From: Benincasa hispida
Lineage: Eukaryota > Streptophyta > Magnoliopsida > Cucurbitales > Cucurbitaceae
Length of the DNA: 64,000 nucleotides
Assembly: GCF_009727055.1 (NCBI RefSeq)
Contig: NC_052354.1
Coordinates: 55,681,373 to 55,745,372 of the forward strand
Direction: 5' to 3'
Part shown: positions 36,604 to 48,105 of the stretch, in pieces
Layout: the number at the start of each line of letters is the position of its first letter
How positions within the stretch are numbered: position 1 is the stretch's first letter
Notes under the pieces: generated by a model
What the model saw: only the letters and a program-made list of their open reading frames with translations
Told to the model about the DNA's origin: nothing
The model's database searches: none
Translations under genes and position numbers: made by a program

Positions 36604-39000
36604 CGATGCACGATGGCTTTTACTCAATGAAAAAAGAATGAGAAGAAACTCGATGGTGGTCAATTACTTGATGATCGATTATACTCGATTACTCAATAGC
36701 CTTACTCGATGGTATTCACTGGCATTTACTCAATGCATTACTCAATGGCATTTTGGTATTTTTATGATTCTCTTCAATTTAGTTGTTTTTCTTGGACAGT
36801 TTTGATCTTTTTTGCTGAATTTTCTCTTAATGACTTCTAAACGCCTCGAAGACCGTTTACCTACAAAATTAGCACTTAGAGAAAATCATGAAAACAATTT
36901 TTTGGAAATTAACATCGAGAATATACATCCTTTAAAACCCTAATAAAATACCCCCAACTTAGCTCTTGGTCGTCCTGAACAAGTCTAAACTAGAAATATG
37001 CATACATTCAAGCAAAAATGGATTGTTTTTTATTTATTCAAAGTTTCATTCTTTTATTCAAAATTGACAAATTCAAGTTGGTACATTTTCATCTTCACAT
37101 CCAGTTTTACATAATGAATTAATTATCATCTCTTTTCTCAACAATCGAGGAAGTAAGGATATAAGCAAGCATTTAGAAATTCAAAATTTTGCTAACAAAA
37201 GGTTGAAGCTTATTTTGAAAAGAAAAGGTCTTTTTCTTGCAAAATCATAAAAGAAAAGACTACCTAGTTTTAGTTTACTTAAAGGCCTAAACTAATAGAA
37301 AGGAGACATTCAACTTTCAATTCCTCTTCGCACTACACTGGCCCGGTTATCGACCTATGATATACCTAACTTGCATTGGATAGAAATAATTCTAATACAA
37401 GGGTGCCTTTTTAAATTCACACATACAAAATGTAATCGACATTTCTTTTATTTAGAGGGATAGCTTTCACACTCGCACCGCTGGAAACCTATTACTCTTT
37501 TCTCGCAGGCCCTAACAGAAACACGATGAAGGTAGCTTTTTTCACTTATACCAATGCACACATGCACACGTTAGTGAAGATTATGTTAATTTGACAAATT
37601 TACTAAATATTCGATTTTTTATGAAATTAAAAGGAAAAGAAAGTTTTTTTTGAAAAATGAGTTTCAAAATTTTGTTTGAAAAACTTTGAAGGTCTAAAAT
37701 TTTGTTTGTATTCTAACTAGAAAGAGCGTGTCATCAAAATTTTATCAATAAGATTCAAGAGATTGAGTAAAAACAAATGATGCATAGAATCAAAGTGAAT
37801 GAGATTCTTGAATGTGCAAACATGAATTTATTCAATTATGAATTTATTGCATTCAAGGAAAAAAAATGGTATTTTGAAGAATAAAGAATTCAATACACAT
37901 GTTTTTCAAAGAATCAAAATTACACCATTGAGATGAATCATAGCCTCAAATTTATTCAGATATATCAGAACAGAATCGCAAAATCTATGTAATCAATCTA
38001 AGTGATCAACAATCTATTAACCCGAACTTAGATGCTCAACGGTTCCAATCATGCAAAAAATTTAGTGAGGCTCATTTAGGCTTATTTAGGCTCATTTTTA
38101 AAGCTAATCACAGAGTACTCAAAATAATACAAAAAACATGCAATGTTTACCCACCCCCAACTTAAAGATGAAACATTGTCCTCAATGTTTAGAATAAGCA
38201 AATGAAGACAAGAAATAAAAAAGAAGGGATGTAGAGAGAAACTTCTTTAGTTTTGTTGTTGATCATTTATTTGCTTGAGATATAATTTTCTTGCTTTTAT
38301 CTTTTGTCTTTTGTTTTTTTTTTTTTAAAATCCTTGAGAGCTTTTTTTTTTTTTTTTTTTTTATTGAGTAAATCACTTGCAAAGAAAAATAAAAGAATCA
38401 ATTATTCTATTTATTTGAAATGCTAAAAATAAGAAAGAAAAAAATAATAAAAATGAGAAAAGAAAGAAAAAAATTAAAATGAAAAGAAAGAAAGAAAAAA
38501 AAAATTTGTCCTGTTGCAAATTTTTAGCGTTATTTGCTCGACGTTGGTAAATAAGGGTGTCAAGTATATGAGGGAATAACTAAACGCAAGCCCAATTCGA
38601 CTTGGTTTGCATGCCCTTCATTGAAGATTTTGAGTCTGGTTCACCCTGAAGATTTTTGTATTTTTCAGGGAACATCAAAATTTTCGATTTTTTCTAGGTT
38701 TTTGCTTCTTGGGATTTTTCAAACAGTCCCAATTTTTTGCTCTTCTTTGGAGAAGGGAGAGCCTTGGGCCCCTTTTACTTGCATATTGAAAATGGAACAT
38801 AGTTTAAAAGCTTTGTTTTTTTTTTTTTGTTATTAAAAACAAATTGTGAATTTTAATTATTAGTTGAAGGTTTTTCATTCAAACAAACTTTGTTTTGAAA
38901 ATTTGAATCTTCTTTTGAAGTATTTATATTTTGGCAAAATTTGTTGTTGAAATAATTCAAATTATCATTGTTTTTTAGAAGATTCATTCTTTTAACAAAT
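36604..39000 (-). mobile_element. Gypsy 3' LTR start and 3' non-coding region
   Basis: 36604-36948 is the first part of the minus-strand 3' LTR. Before it, on minus, lies AGTTGGGGGTA (36949-36962), preceded by a GGACGACCAAGAGCTAAG phrase typical of the polypurine tract zone of Athila-type elements. A second such tract, TTAAGTTGGGGGTGGG, is at 38150-38165 with GAGGACAATGTTTCATC next to it. The stretch also has (GAAA)n and T runs near 38340-38510. No coding region is seen. Confidence 0.6.
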
Positions 39001-39618
39001 TTAAAGTGAAGAATTAGAAACATTAGCATGTCCCCCTAACGGATGGTGTTTGGGTAGGTCAATATCAAGGTAGTTGGAGAGAGTGTTCATAGTAAATGGG
39101 AGCGGGAAGTGCGACAGCATATCCCTCGGTCTCCCTTGTTAGGTTGAATAAAGTTATTACGCATCGCCTCGAGGCACCCTAGGAGTGTCCCTTTAAAGGA
39201 TGATAGTTTTGCGTGTTTCTTTATTTGATCTCCTGTAAGAGGATAAGGTAACTTAGTCTCTTGTTCTAATCTGCTTCTTCCCTACGGTGGGCTCATTATG
39301 GCGGGACTCTGGCACCAAAAGTGAGGGGTTACACTTACGCAGGATATTAAAGGTTAACGATTCTGGACCGAAAAATGGTGGTTATTAGGTTCAGTTCTAA
39401 GAGTTGGTTATGCCTAATGGTTGAGAATATCTCATCCCAGCGAAGGGGCAGCTGATCACCCCATTGATGAAGTTTGTCTTGTCTCACTAGGGCATCATTG
39501 TAAAATAGAAGTCTATAACTTAGGGTACTGGAAATCGTTTTGCAAAACTGATTGGTTTAAAAGTGTTTTAGGAAAAATCTAATAAAGTTTTGTTCATATT
39601 TTCAGCAACTTTTTCAAA

Positions 39619-40640
39619 ATGGAAACAACCACGTTAACATTGTTAAGCACCGAAAAACTTACTAACGATAATTTCGCAACATGGAAACACATGATCACGA
39701 CGATCCTAACCATCGAGGATTTCATGTTCGCTCTCACGGAGGCTTGTCCTCCTATTCCTGCTTCGAATGTCGCTCGAAATGTTCAGGAGGCATATGAGCG
39801 ACTGACAAGTGCGAATGAGAAAGTCTGAGCCTATATCTTGGTAGGTCTTTCTGAAGTCTTGCCTAAGAAACATGAGCCTATGGTCTCAGCGAGTGAGATC
39901 ATGGTGTCCCTGCGAGGGATGTTTGGACAACCGTCTGAACAACTTATGCGTGAGGCTCTTAAATACATATTTAACTCCAAAATGGAAGAAGGCACCTTTG
40001 TTCATGACTATGTGCTAAACATGATGGTCCACTTTAATGTGGCGGAGTTAAATGGGTCTACCATCGATGAGGGTGGCCAGGTTAGCATAATCTTGCATTC
40101 TTTGTCGGAGAGCTTCCTGCACGTTGTTAGTAATGTGTATCTTAACAAAGTGAAATATAACCTTACAATTCTCCTTAACGAGTTGCAGACATACTATTCT
40201 TTAATGAAAAGGAAGGAGAGGCAGAAGGGTTAGGCAAATATTGCTTCATCCTCCAGGACATTCCCTAGAGGTTCGACCTCAAAAACGAAGTCTGCACCAT
40301 CTGCTTCTAACTCTGCAAATGGGAAGAAGAAGAAGGGTGGTAAGGGAAAAGGGAAGACACCTGCTAACCCACTGCCTATCGCCCCAAGGAGGCGTCTACA
40401 GGTTGCTAAAGGAAAGTGTTTCCACTGCAACCAAGATGGACACTGGAAGAGGAACTGTCCTCGATACATGAAAGAGAAGAAAGCAACCAAGGCTAGGGCC
40501 AAGGTTGATAAAGGTAAATGTGATTTACTTGTTCTTGAAACTTGTTTAGTGGAGAATGATGATTCTTCCTGGATAATTGATTCGGGCGCTACTAACCATG
40601 TTTGTTCTTGTTTTCAGGGGATTAGATCTGGCGATAGTTA
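39619..40640 (+). pseudogene. Copia gag and protease, one frame with two stop codons
   Basis: Gag binds and packages element RNA in cytoplasmic particles; protease cleaves the polyprotein. One frame runs from ATG 39619 to 40638, broken only by TGA (39826) and TAG (40231). It holds a copia gag domain (start motif LLSTEKLTNDNFATWKHMI, then GMFGQPSEQLMREALKYIFN near 39920-39980), a Lys-rich linker, a CCHC zinc knuckle CX2CX4HX4C at 40417-40458 (CFHCNQDGHWKRNC), and the aspartic protease active site WIIDSGATNHV at about 40570-40600. It terminates at TAG 40636; later parts continue in other frames. Both stops are explained by single C-to-T changes from CGA and CAG. Confidence 0.9.
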
Positions 40641-43050
40641 GAGGCTGGTGAGATGACGATGCGAGTAGGCACTGGACACGTCATCTCAGTTGTGGCAGTG
40701 GAAGGACTCCAGTTAGCTTTACAGAATGGGTTTCTTGTTTTACATGATGTATATATCGTTCCCGAACTAAAGAGGAACTTTATTTCTGTAAAGTGTTTAT
40801 TGCAATGTAAATATTATCTCGTTTAATGTGGATAAAGTGTTTATTCATAAAGATGGTGTTTTTATTTGCACAGCAAATCTGGAATCGAATTTATATGTGC
40901 TAAGGCCGTTAGCCATTAGTTCCCTCCATATTACTGAATTGTTGAAAACTGTCGTAACTCAATCAAAACATCGACGAATTTCTCCGAAAGAAAATGTCCA
41001 ACTTTGGCATCTTCGTTTAGGGCACATCAATCTCAATAGGATTGAGAGTTTGAGGTAGAATGGACTTCTAAGTGAGTTAGAAGAAAATTCTTTGCCAATG
41101 TGCGAATCTTGCCTTGAAGGTAATATGACTAAACAACCTTTTACTGGAAAAGGTTATAGAGCCAAGGAGCCTATTGAGTTAGTACATTCTAACTTTTATG
41201 GCCTATGAATGTGCGAGCCCGAGGTGGCAATGAGTATTTTATCAGTTTTGCTGATGATTACTCCAGGTACGGGTATGTTTATCTTATGCAACGGAGTCTG
41301 AATCCTTTGAAAAGTTCAAAAAGTTCAAGGTTGAAGTTGAAAACGCATTACTTAGACAAAATAAAATACTTCGATCGGATCGAGGTGGAGAGTTTTTGGA
41401 CTCGACATTCCAAGACTATTTGATAGAACATGGAATCATTTCCCACTCTCAGCACCAGGTACACCTCAACAGAATGGTGTAGCGGAAAGGAGAAAGAGGA
41501 CCTTGTTAGACATGATTCTCTTGATGATGAGATATGCTTCCTTACCGAATTCGTTTTGGGGTTTCGCAGTGTAGACTGCAATATATATACTTAATCGTGT
41601 TCCCTCCAAGAGTGTTGCAAGAACACCTTTATAGTTGTGGAATGGGCGTAAAGCTAGTTTACGTCACTTCCACATTTGGGGTTTGCCTGCACATGTGCTT
41701 GAGGCTAATCCCAAGAAGCTGGAACCACGGTCGAGATTATGCCTCTTTGTAAGCTACCCTAAAGGTACACGAGGGGTTTATTTTTATGATCTGACGAGAA
41801 ATAGGGCATTTGTTTGTACAAACTCTACTTTCCTTGAGGAGGATCATATAAGGGAGCATAGTCCGAGAAGGAAAGTCATGTTGCGTGAGCTTTCAAATGA
41901 AACTACTGCAACTTCAACCAAAGTTGTTGAAGAGCCTACTACATCAGCAAGAGCTGTTGATGGGAGTTCATCCAGTAGGTCGATTCACCTCAAGAGTTGA
42001 GGAAACCTCGACGTAGTGAGAGGGTTGTGAACCCATCCGTTCGCTATCTAGGTTTCACGAAAATCCTTGCTATGGTAGCAGATGGCGACGTTGAGGATTC
42101 GTTGTCTTATAAGAAGGCAATAAAGGATATTGACCGGATGAATGGGTCAAGGCCATGGATCTTGAGATGGAGTCGAAGTCCTTCAATCAGTATGGGATCT
42201 TGTGGGTCAGCTTGACGGGGTAAGACCTATAGGTTGTAAATGGATCTACAAGTGCAAACGGGGTGCTGATGGGAAGGTACAGACCTTCAAGGCCCGACTT
42301 GTGGCAAAGGGTTATAACCAGGTAGAGGTAGTCGACTATGAGGAGACTTTCTTGCTTGTTACCATGTTAAAGTCGATCCGCATCCTCCTGTCCATTACAA
42401 CTTATTATAATTATGAGATCTGAAAAATGGACGTCAAGACGACGTTTCTGAATGGAAATCTTGAGGAGACCATTTATATGGTGCAACCCGAGGGATTCAT
42501 AGCCCAAGGTCAAGAACAAAAGGTTTGCAAGCTGAATCGGTCCATTTATGGACTAAAACAGACATCTCGATCTTGGAACATATGGTTTCATACTGCGATC
42601 AAGTCATATGGCTTTGACCAAAACATTGATGAACCTTGTGTTTACAAGAAGATCATAACGCTTCAGTAGTCTTCTTAGTGTTGTACGTAGACGATATTCT
42701 ACTCATTGGGAATGATGTAGGTCTACTGACTGCAATTAAGAACTGGCTAGTGACCCAATTCCAAATGAAATATTAAGGAGAGGCTCGGTTTGTTCTAAGT
42801 ATACAGATCTTTCGAGATCGTGAGAATAAAGTGCTAGCATTGTCTCAGGTATCGTACATTGATAAGATGTTGCTCAAGTACTTGATGTAGGACTCCAAGA
42901 GGGGCTTACTGCCGTTCAGGCATGGAGTCACTTTATCTAAGGACATGTGTCCTAAGACGCCTTAAGCAGTTGAAGAGGTGAGACAGATCAGTCTAACCCA
43001 GGCCATTTTAATGTTGTTGACCCGTTTACGAATGCTCTCACGGCTACAGT
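40641..43050 (+). pseudogene. Copia integrase and reverse transcriptase, frameshifted
   Basis: Pieces in several frames. End of protease with DVYIVPELKRNFISV near 40750-40790. GAG-pre-integrase HLRLGHINLN..CESCLEGN at 41010-41120. Integrase core with the first catalytic Asp replaced by Asn (AAC at 41191), second Asp at 41378 in LRSDRGGEF, and Glu at 41485 in QNGVAERR. RT start GCKWIYKCKRG at about 42233-42265, MDVKTTFLNGNLEE at 42427, IYGLKQTSRSW near 42550, and the YVDD active site at 42684-42695. After about 42990 the RNase H domain is missing and the text jumps to the polyprotein tail (VDPFTNALTATVLEGHLRS near 43015-43070). At least six frame changes or stops make it inactive. Confidence 0.9.
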
Positions 43051-43191
43051 ATTAGAGGGTCATTTACGGAGCATGGGTCTACAAAATCGCCCGCGGTTGG
43101 ACTTGGGCAAGTGAGAGGTTTTATCGTCTTGGGCTTTTATGCTCTAGTTTATAGTTTTGTACTAGTTTTTTGTACACCCCACTTCTCTTTA

Positions 43192-43206
43192 GGACAAGTG
43201 GGAGAT
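43192..43206 (+). other. Polypurine tract of the copia element
   Basis: AGGACAAGTGGGAGA abuts the LTR start TGTTGGGG at 43207, the same purine motif as in the B elements (AAGTGGGAG). Confidence 0.75.
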
Positions 43207-44623
43207 TGTTGGGGTTGATGCTTTAAAGTCTCGTGTCCTGTAGTTTGTAAACAGTTTGTACGAACGCTTGTGTTGTTAATATATGATATTTATTTCATAT
43301 CTTGTATTTTTTTCTCAGTTACTTGTTTTATTTACTTTACCACAAGCCAATAATCATAAAATTCCTAGTTATCTGTATGTGACTCAAGCATATATGTGGT
43401 GATATACAAGATCATATCTTGAGTGATAACTAAAATGGTCTGTAGTATATGGATATAGGAGGGAAACCTTATCATGGTGAACTCCTGCCATTGAGGGTGA
43501 TCCCTTGATTTTTATGGGTGCGAGTGGTCAGGTCGTCGATTCAGACCTACTATTTTAGGGATTCGTCTGATTTAGGAGTTGAGAACTCAGCTACACAAGA
43601 TGGAATTCATTACTTTCCGAGGCAGGGGTAAGTAGATAGATAGCTCCCTTAAGGGTTGATTCCAGGGTTTAAACGGTGTGGCGCCACACACCTTCTCTTA
43701 GCTCGAGAGGTGTTTACACATAGTTGGACTATGTTGTATTGTTCATTAGAGGAATCAGTGGTACTTAAGGAGTGATATGTAGCTACAGGAGCAAAACGGT
43801 AATTTGGCCTAACTGTACTTACGAGCATCTGTGAAGGGTCATCGTACCCATGATCGTTTATATCCGATGGACACAGAAATATATCTGTGGTAAGAAGAGT
43901 TCAACTATTGGTCTTCAGTGGAATGCCTAAAAGTTAACGGATGGTGGATCTCGTGGCTAAAGAGTTTAGTCAACTATTCACAGACCTGTCTCTTATACAC
44001 ATCTAGATGTGTATAAGAGACAGGTCCACCTCGCGCCTAAACGGATCGACACTAGTTCCTACACGATTGCATAGCTTCCCTAAACGATCGTAGTGTGTGT
44101 CGAGCTTACTAAAAGATCATATACCATTTCCTAAACGATCGTTTAGTAAAACCTACTCGATCGTGTAGCTTCAACTAAACGATAAGCATCGTGCTATGTG
44201 ATAGCACCTTTTCCCCTCCCACTTGCTTATTGCCTACACGATCTGTGCTTTCTTCTTCCTCTACCAAATTCACCAAAGACTACGCTTTGGGTTCTCACTC
44301 CGTGAATACCCGAGGCTCTTTTCTGGTGGTGTCGTCCTCGCGGTGTTCGTGTTCATGCGGTTGTTCGTGCTGCTGTAGTCGATGCTGATACTGGGCGTTG
44401 GTTGATCGGGTAGAGGGTTCCGCTACGTTGAGTTCTGAAGATTGAAGATTGTCTTTAACCGGTATGACACTCTCTCCCTTATTATATTGTTGTTCATAGC
44501 ATGCCGTTAATTAAGATTTGTTTGTATAATTGTACGTTCGAATGTATATTGTTGTATTTCAGTCATTATGAGATTGAAGCGATCCAAACGTGCTCATGGA
44601 ACTCTTGGGTAAGAGATCCTTCA
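43207..44623 (+). mobile_element. 3' LTR-A with two internal gaps and an adapter
   Basis: Starts TGTTGGGGTTGATGC, ends GATCCTTCA. At 1417 bp it is about 550 bp shorter than intact copies. One gap is near 43470, where about 230 bases present in other copies are missing between TATC.TGGTGA and ACTCCTGCC. The other lies at the adapter sequence 43986-44023, beyond which the text resumes in the ACGATCGT-rich part. The second gap is probably an assembly artefact. Confidence 0.85.
43986..44023. other. Nextera mate-pair junction adapter (artefact)
   Basis: A perfect 38-bp palindrome made of the 19-base Tn5 mosaic end CTGTCTCTTATACACATCT followed by its reverse complement. This is the circularisation junction of Illumina Nextera mate-pair libraries and is not plant DNA. 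Sequence to its left and right may come from two separate places. Confidence 0.97.
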
Positions 44624-45215
44624 ATATTTGCATGCTCTGGTTGAGCGAGGAGCTTTCCTGATGACTTGCTCTTAAGCTTGCTTACCACAGTTGGTAGTTG
44701 CATGATTTATTTGCCCAGGTTTGAAAAGCTTTATCAAGTTTCTTGTTGAAAAGATTTTGTGTCTTGTTGAAGTTGTTTTGTTTCTTGTTGAAGTTGTAAA
44801 TTGTCCTTTTGCAAATTGTGTAATTCTGAAATTTTAACAAATGGTCAGTAAGAGTTTTAACTACATCTTCAAGAGACTCACATGAGGAACTTGAAGAAGA
44901 TTGGTTTCGTGTCTCAAATTGCCCTTGGGATCCCCACTTGAAATTTGGGTGATCTCGCCACCCTTGGTTATAAGTTTGCCCATAGGTGTCGTACTTCCTT
45001 TGGGAACCTCATATTGCATTAAATTGAGGTTGACCTTGTGGGCAAGCTTTCAAAGCATGTCCAACCGCTCCACATGCTCCACATGTTTTAATTTGGGGAA
45101 GTCCTCCTTGAGCAACCTGAGTGAAAAGGGAAACTAGATTAGATACTTGAGTTCTCAACTTACTAACCTTTTTAGCTTGAACAAAATCATATTCTAGAGT
45201 CCTTGATCCAAAGTT
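44624..45215 (-). pseudogene. Gypsy gag C-terminus with zinc knuckle
   Basis: Minus-strand continuation of the gag at 47209-47830 after the solo LTR. It contains a CCHC knuckle (CGACGAVGHALKAC, 45083-45042) and the motif TYGQTYNQGWRDHPNF near 44935-44990, typical of Athila/Tat gag. There is a stop within the segment, and it is cut at 44624 by the copia insertion. Confidence 0.8.
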
Positions 45216-45220
45216 CTGTG

Positions 45221-47203
45221 TGAAGGAACTCTTGCGAGGAGAACCTTGAGCGGAAGAGGATCGTCCAAATTCAATTAATTATCGAATACTAAGTTTACTG
45301 TAAACATATGATATAGATGCATTTAAAATAAATTGCAGCATGCTTTATAAAGAAAAGTGTTAAGAAATATCATATTTGAAGAACCTTTCTTCACGAATCC
45401 CTTGAAAGTCATGAACCCTTTTGAAGACTTTCTTCAAAATAACCTCGAATAGAAATCCGAACACAATCACAATGGAGTTCTCGGTATTCTCAAGAGAATC
45501 CAAGAGTGGTGGGCTCTGTCTATTTTGGTTTGAGGGAACGTTTAGGTGGAGGAGGTGGATTGAGAATTCTCTCAAAAATACAACAACACATAACACTTCT
45601 GTAAAACTCTCAATCGTTCAACAACTTCAACATAGAAGAAGAAGAAAAATTGTTTTTCTTTTATTCTCGTTTTTGCCATAAAAAAATAACCACCCACAAA
45701 AGTGGGTGGAGAGAAAATATGGGGAAGAGAGTTGTAACTCCCTTCCATATTATTCAAATAATAATAATATAATATAAATTGATATGATAACTAACTTATC
45801 ATTTTATATTTATATTAAATTATATGTTATATCAAATATAACATATAAACTATAGTTTTAATATTGTATCACATACGATATAAACTATAGTTTCTTTTCT
45901 CTATTTTATGGCATTTAATATAAATCATATTTATATTAAGTTTATCAACTATGAATTCCATTCATAGAAAAATATACTTGAATCTCATTAAAATATTTAT
46001 TTCCTCCCATTTAGCTATGACAATTATGACAATTATATCATATATAATTGAAACAATTTAATTATAACATATATAATTAAATCCCTCTATTAATTTGAAC
46101 AATTCAAATAAACCCAAAAATTGATTCTCAACTAAATCTTTTTGAGCTACCAAAGGGACTTTATAGATCTGTAGCTTGAAGCTCCAACGGTACATGAATA
46201 ATTAATTAAACTCTTTAATTACATTATTCACGATGCATTAACTGTCGGACACTCCATTAAAAACCGACAGCTGCATTTCGTACTGCAGATATATTTATGT
46301 GTCCATTGGATATAACCAATTGATAGTATGATGGCCCTTCAAAAATTGCTCGTAAGTACAGCTAGGCCAAATTATCGTTTTCCCCTATAGTTACATCTAA
46401 CTTCTTATGTACCACTGTCCTCTAATGAACAATAGATTATAGTCCTACTATGACTAAACCCCTCTCGGGCCAGGAGAAGGTGTGGTTCCACATTGTTCAA
46501 GACCTAGAATCAGCCCTTGAGGGAGCAATTTATCTACTTACCTTTATATTGGGGAAGGAATGAATTCCATCTATTATAGTTATGTTCCCAGCTCCATAAT
46601 CAGACGAATCTCCAAAATGGAGGCTTGTTGAGTCGGCGATCTAGCCACTCTCACCCATACAAATCAAAGGACCGCCCTCATAGGCAGGAGTTCACAACTC
46701 ACTTAGGATTATAGTCATGTTACCTATGGTCATCTTGGTGAAATGTAAGCCTCTATTATGAACGGTGTTATATAATGAGACTAAACATTTCGTGGTCCGA
46801 TCTTACAAACTCTTTTGTATAGAATATCCTTGCTCGCATGTCTAATACATGAATGATCAGGATCAGATCATTTATAGCACTTTACAACAATTGTAACACC
46901 TACAAAGCGGGTCATACTCGTAGTGTCACCAGGATAAGGTACCCAACGTTATCTATCTACTACAGATAAATTTAGGTTATCACTTAAACATGATCCACCT
47001 GTATGTCTCCACATACATTTTAAGTTACAAAGATAACTTTGGATGTTAGTTTATTATTTTGTGGTTAATGCAACTAAAATATCAAATATTTTATATACAA
47101 AGTGAATAAAATATCATATGTTTTATTAATCACATAAAGAGCTTGTTCATACCAAGTTTACAAACTATAAAACCCTACGAGATTTAGGACATCAACCTTA
47201 ACA
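45221..47203 (-). mobile_element. Complete solo LTR of family A, minus strand (TSD CTGTG)
   Basis: 1983 bp; on minus it runs TGTTAAGGTTGATGTCC to GAGTTCCTTCA. It is flanked by CTGTG at 45216-45220 and 47204-47208. Removing it with one copy of the duplication joins the gypsy gag frame (..MAKNSQ to NFGSRTL..), which confirms both boundaries at the protein level. Confidence 0.95.
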
Positions 47204-47208
47204 CTGTG

Positions 47209-47830
47209 AATTCTTCGCCATGGTTAATATTAGTTGACTAGATTCAATGGGCAATTTGTCAGCTAAAGTTCCACCGGCAGTTGCATCAATGTTGCTTCTA
47301 TAAGATGGAAGCAATCCTAAATAGAAATATTGAATAAGATATTAGTCAGAAATTTGATGATGGGGAAAGGAAGCACAAATTTTCTTATACCTTTCTCAAT
47401 ACTCATATAAGGACTCTCCTACCAATTGCTTTATACCATATATTTCTTTTCTAATATTATTAGCCTTGGATGCAGGGAAAAAATTGTCTAAATTTTTTTT
47501 CTTAAGACCATTCCACGTGGTGATCGATCCGGCTGACAATTAGTACAACCAATCCTAAGCCACATCCTTCAAGGAAAAGGGGAAGACCTTAAGATTAAGT
47601 TGTTCTTGCGTTACCCCATGTGGGCACATTCCGTCACATACCAAATGGGATTCTTTCATGTGTTTGTGTGGGTCCTTACCTGGATTACCTCGAAAAATGG
47701 GTAAAAGATGAACTAAATCGGATTTCAATTCAAATGGTATCGTAGTCTTCGGATACACTATACATAACAGTTGTTGATTGTAATCCGGTTCGACAAGTTC
47801 TCTTAACGTTTGCTCTCTTGCTTCACTCAT
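47209..47830 (-). pseudogene. Gypsy gag N-terminal part
   Basis: Gag of an Athila/Tat-type Ty3/gypsy element. It begins MSEAREQTLRELVEPD at 47830 on minus, about 250 bases after the PBS. The retrotransposon gag core is visible: FELKSDLVHLLPIFRG, DPHKHMKESHLVCDGM and LKVFPFSLKDVA. After 47555 a stop and further stops appear, but homology goes on (LLPSYRSNIDATAGGTLADK near 47240-47300) to the solo LTR. The start, 91 codons of open frame and motif order support the call. Confidence 0.85.
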
Positions 47831-48079
47831 AATGTTTGTTTGTATTGTTTTTTCTTCTTGACTTGATTCTTCAAATTCTCCTTTTTCTCTTCCTATTCTT
47901 TCCTTTCGTAGTCTTCTATCCTCATGATCGATATCTGCAATAAAATCACAAAGTATACTTCAGGAGGAGTGGGCGATGTACAAAAAGATATTTCAATCAA
48001 ACTAACAACTTTTTTGTTGTTTTTTTTTTTTTTTCTAAAAGAAAGGAATCCAAGGATTTTTAAAGGCCAATTGGACGGT

Positions 48080-48097
48080 TCCCCGGTAACGACACCA
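48080..48097 (-). other. Primer binding site of the gypsy element, tRNA-Asp type
   Basis: On minus it reads TGGTGTCGTTACCGGGGA, differing from the tRNA-Asp complement at three positions, all transitions. It follows the 5' LTR end and precedes gag, fixing the orientation. Confidence 0.75.
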
Positions 48098-48105
48098 ATT
48101 TGTTT

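Larger units (their letters stand above)
39010..44623 (+). mobile_element. Degenerate copia element (gag-pro-pol remnants, 3' LTR-A)
   Basis: Plus-strand copia element inserted in the gypsy element. It comprises leader 39010-39618, gag-protease 39619-40640, integrase and RT remnants 40641-43000, 3' end and polypurine tract about 43192-43206, and 3' LTR 43207-44623. No 5' LTR or PBS is present on its left, so the 5' end is lost. The order gag-PR-IN-RT fixes it as Ty1/copia. The gypsy gag resumes on minus from 44624, giving the right junction; the left junction near 39010 is uncertain. Confidence 0.85.

Noticed and set aside
43986..44023. Perfect hairpin that could be read as a terminator or regulatory palindrome
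   Set aside because: It is identical to two back-to-back Tn5 mosaic ends, so a library adapter explains it fully.
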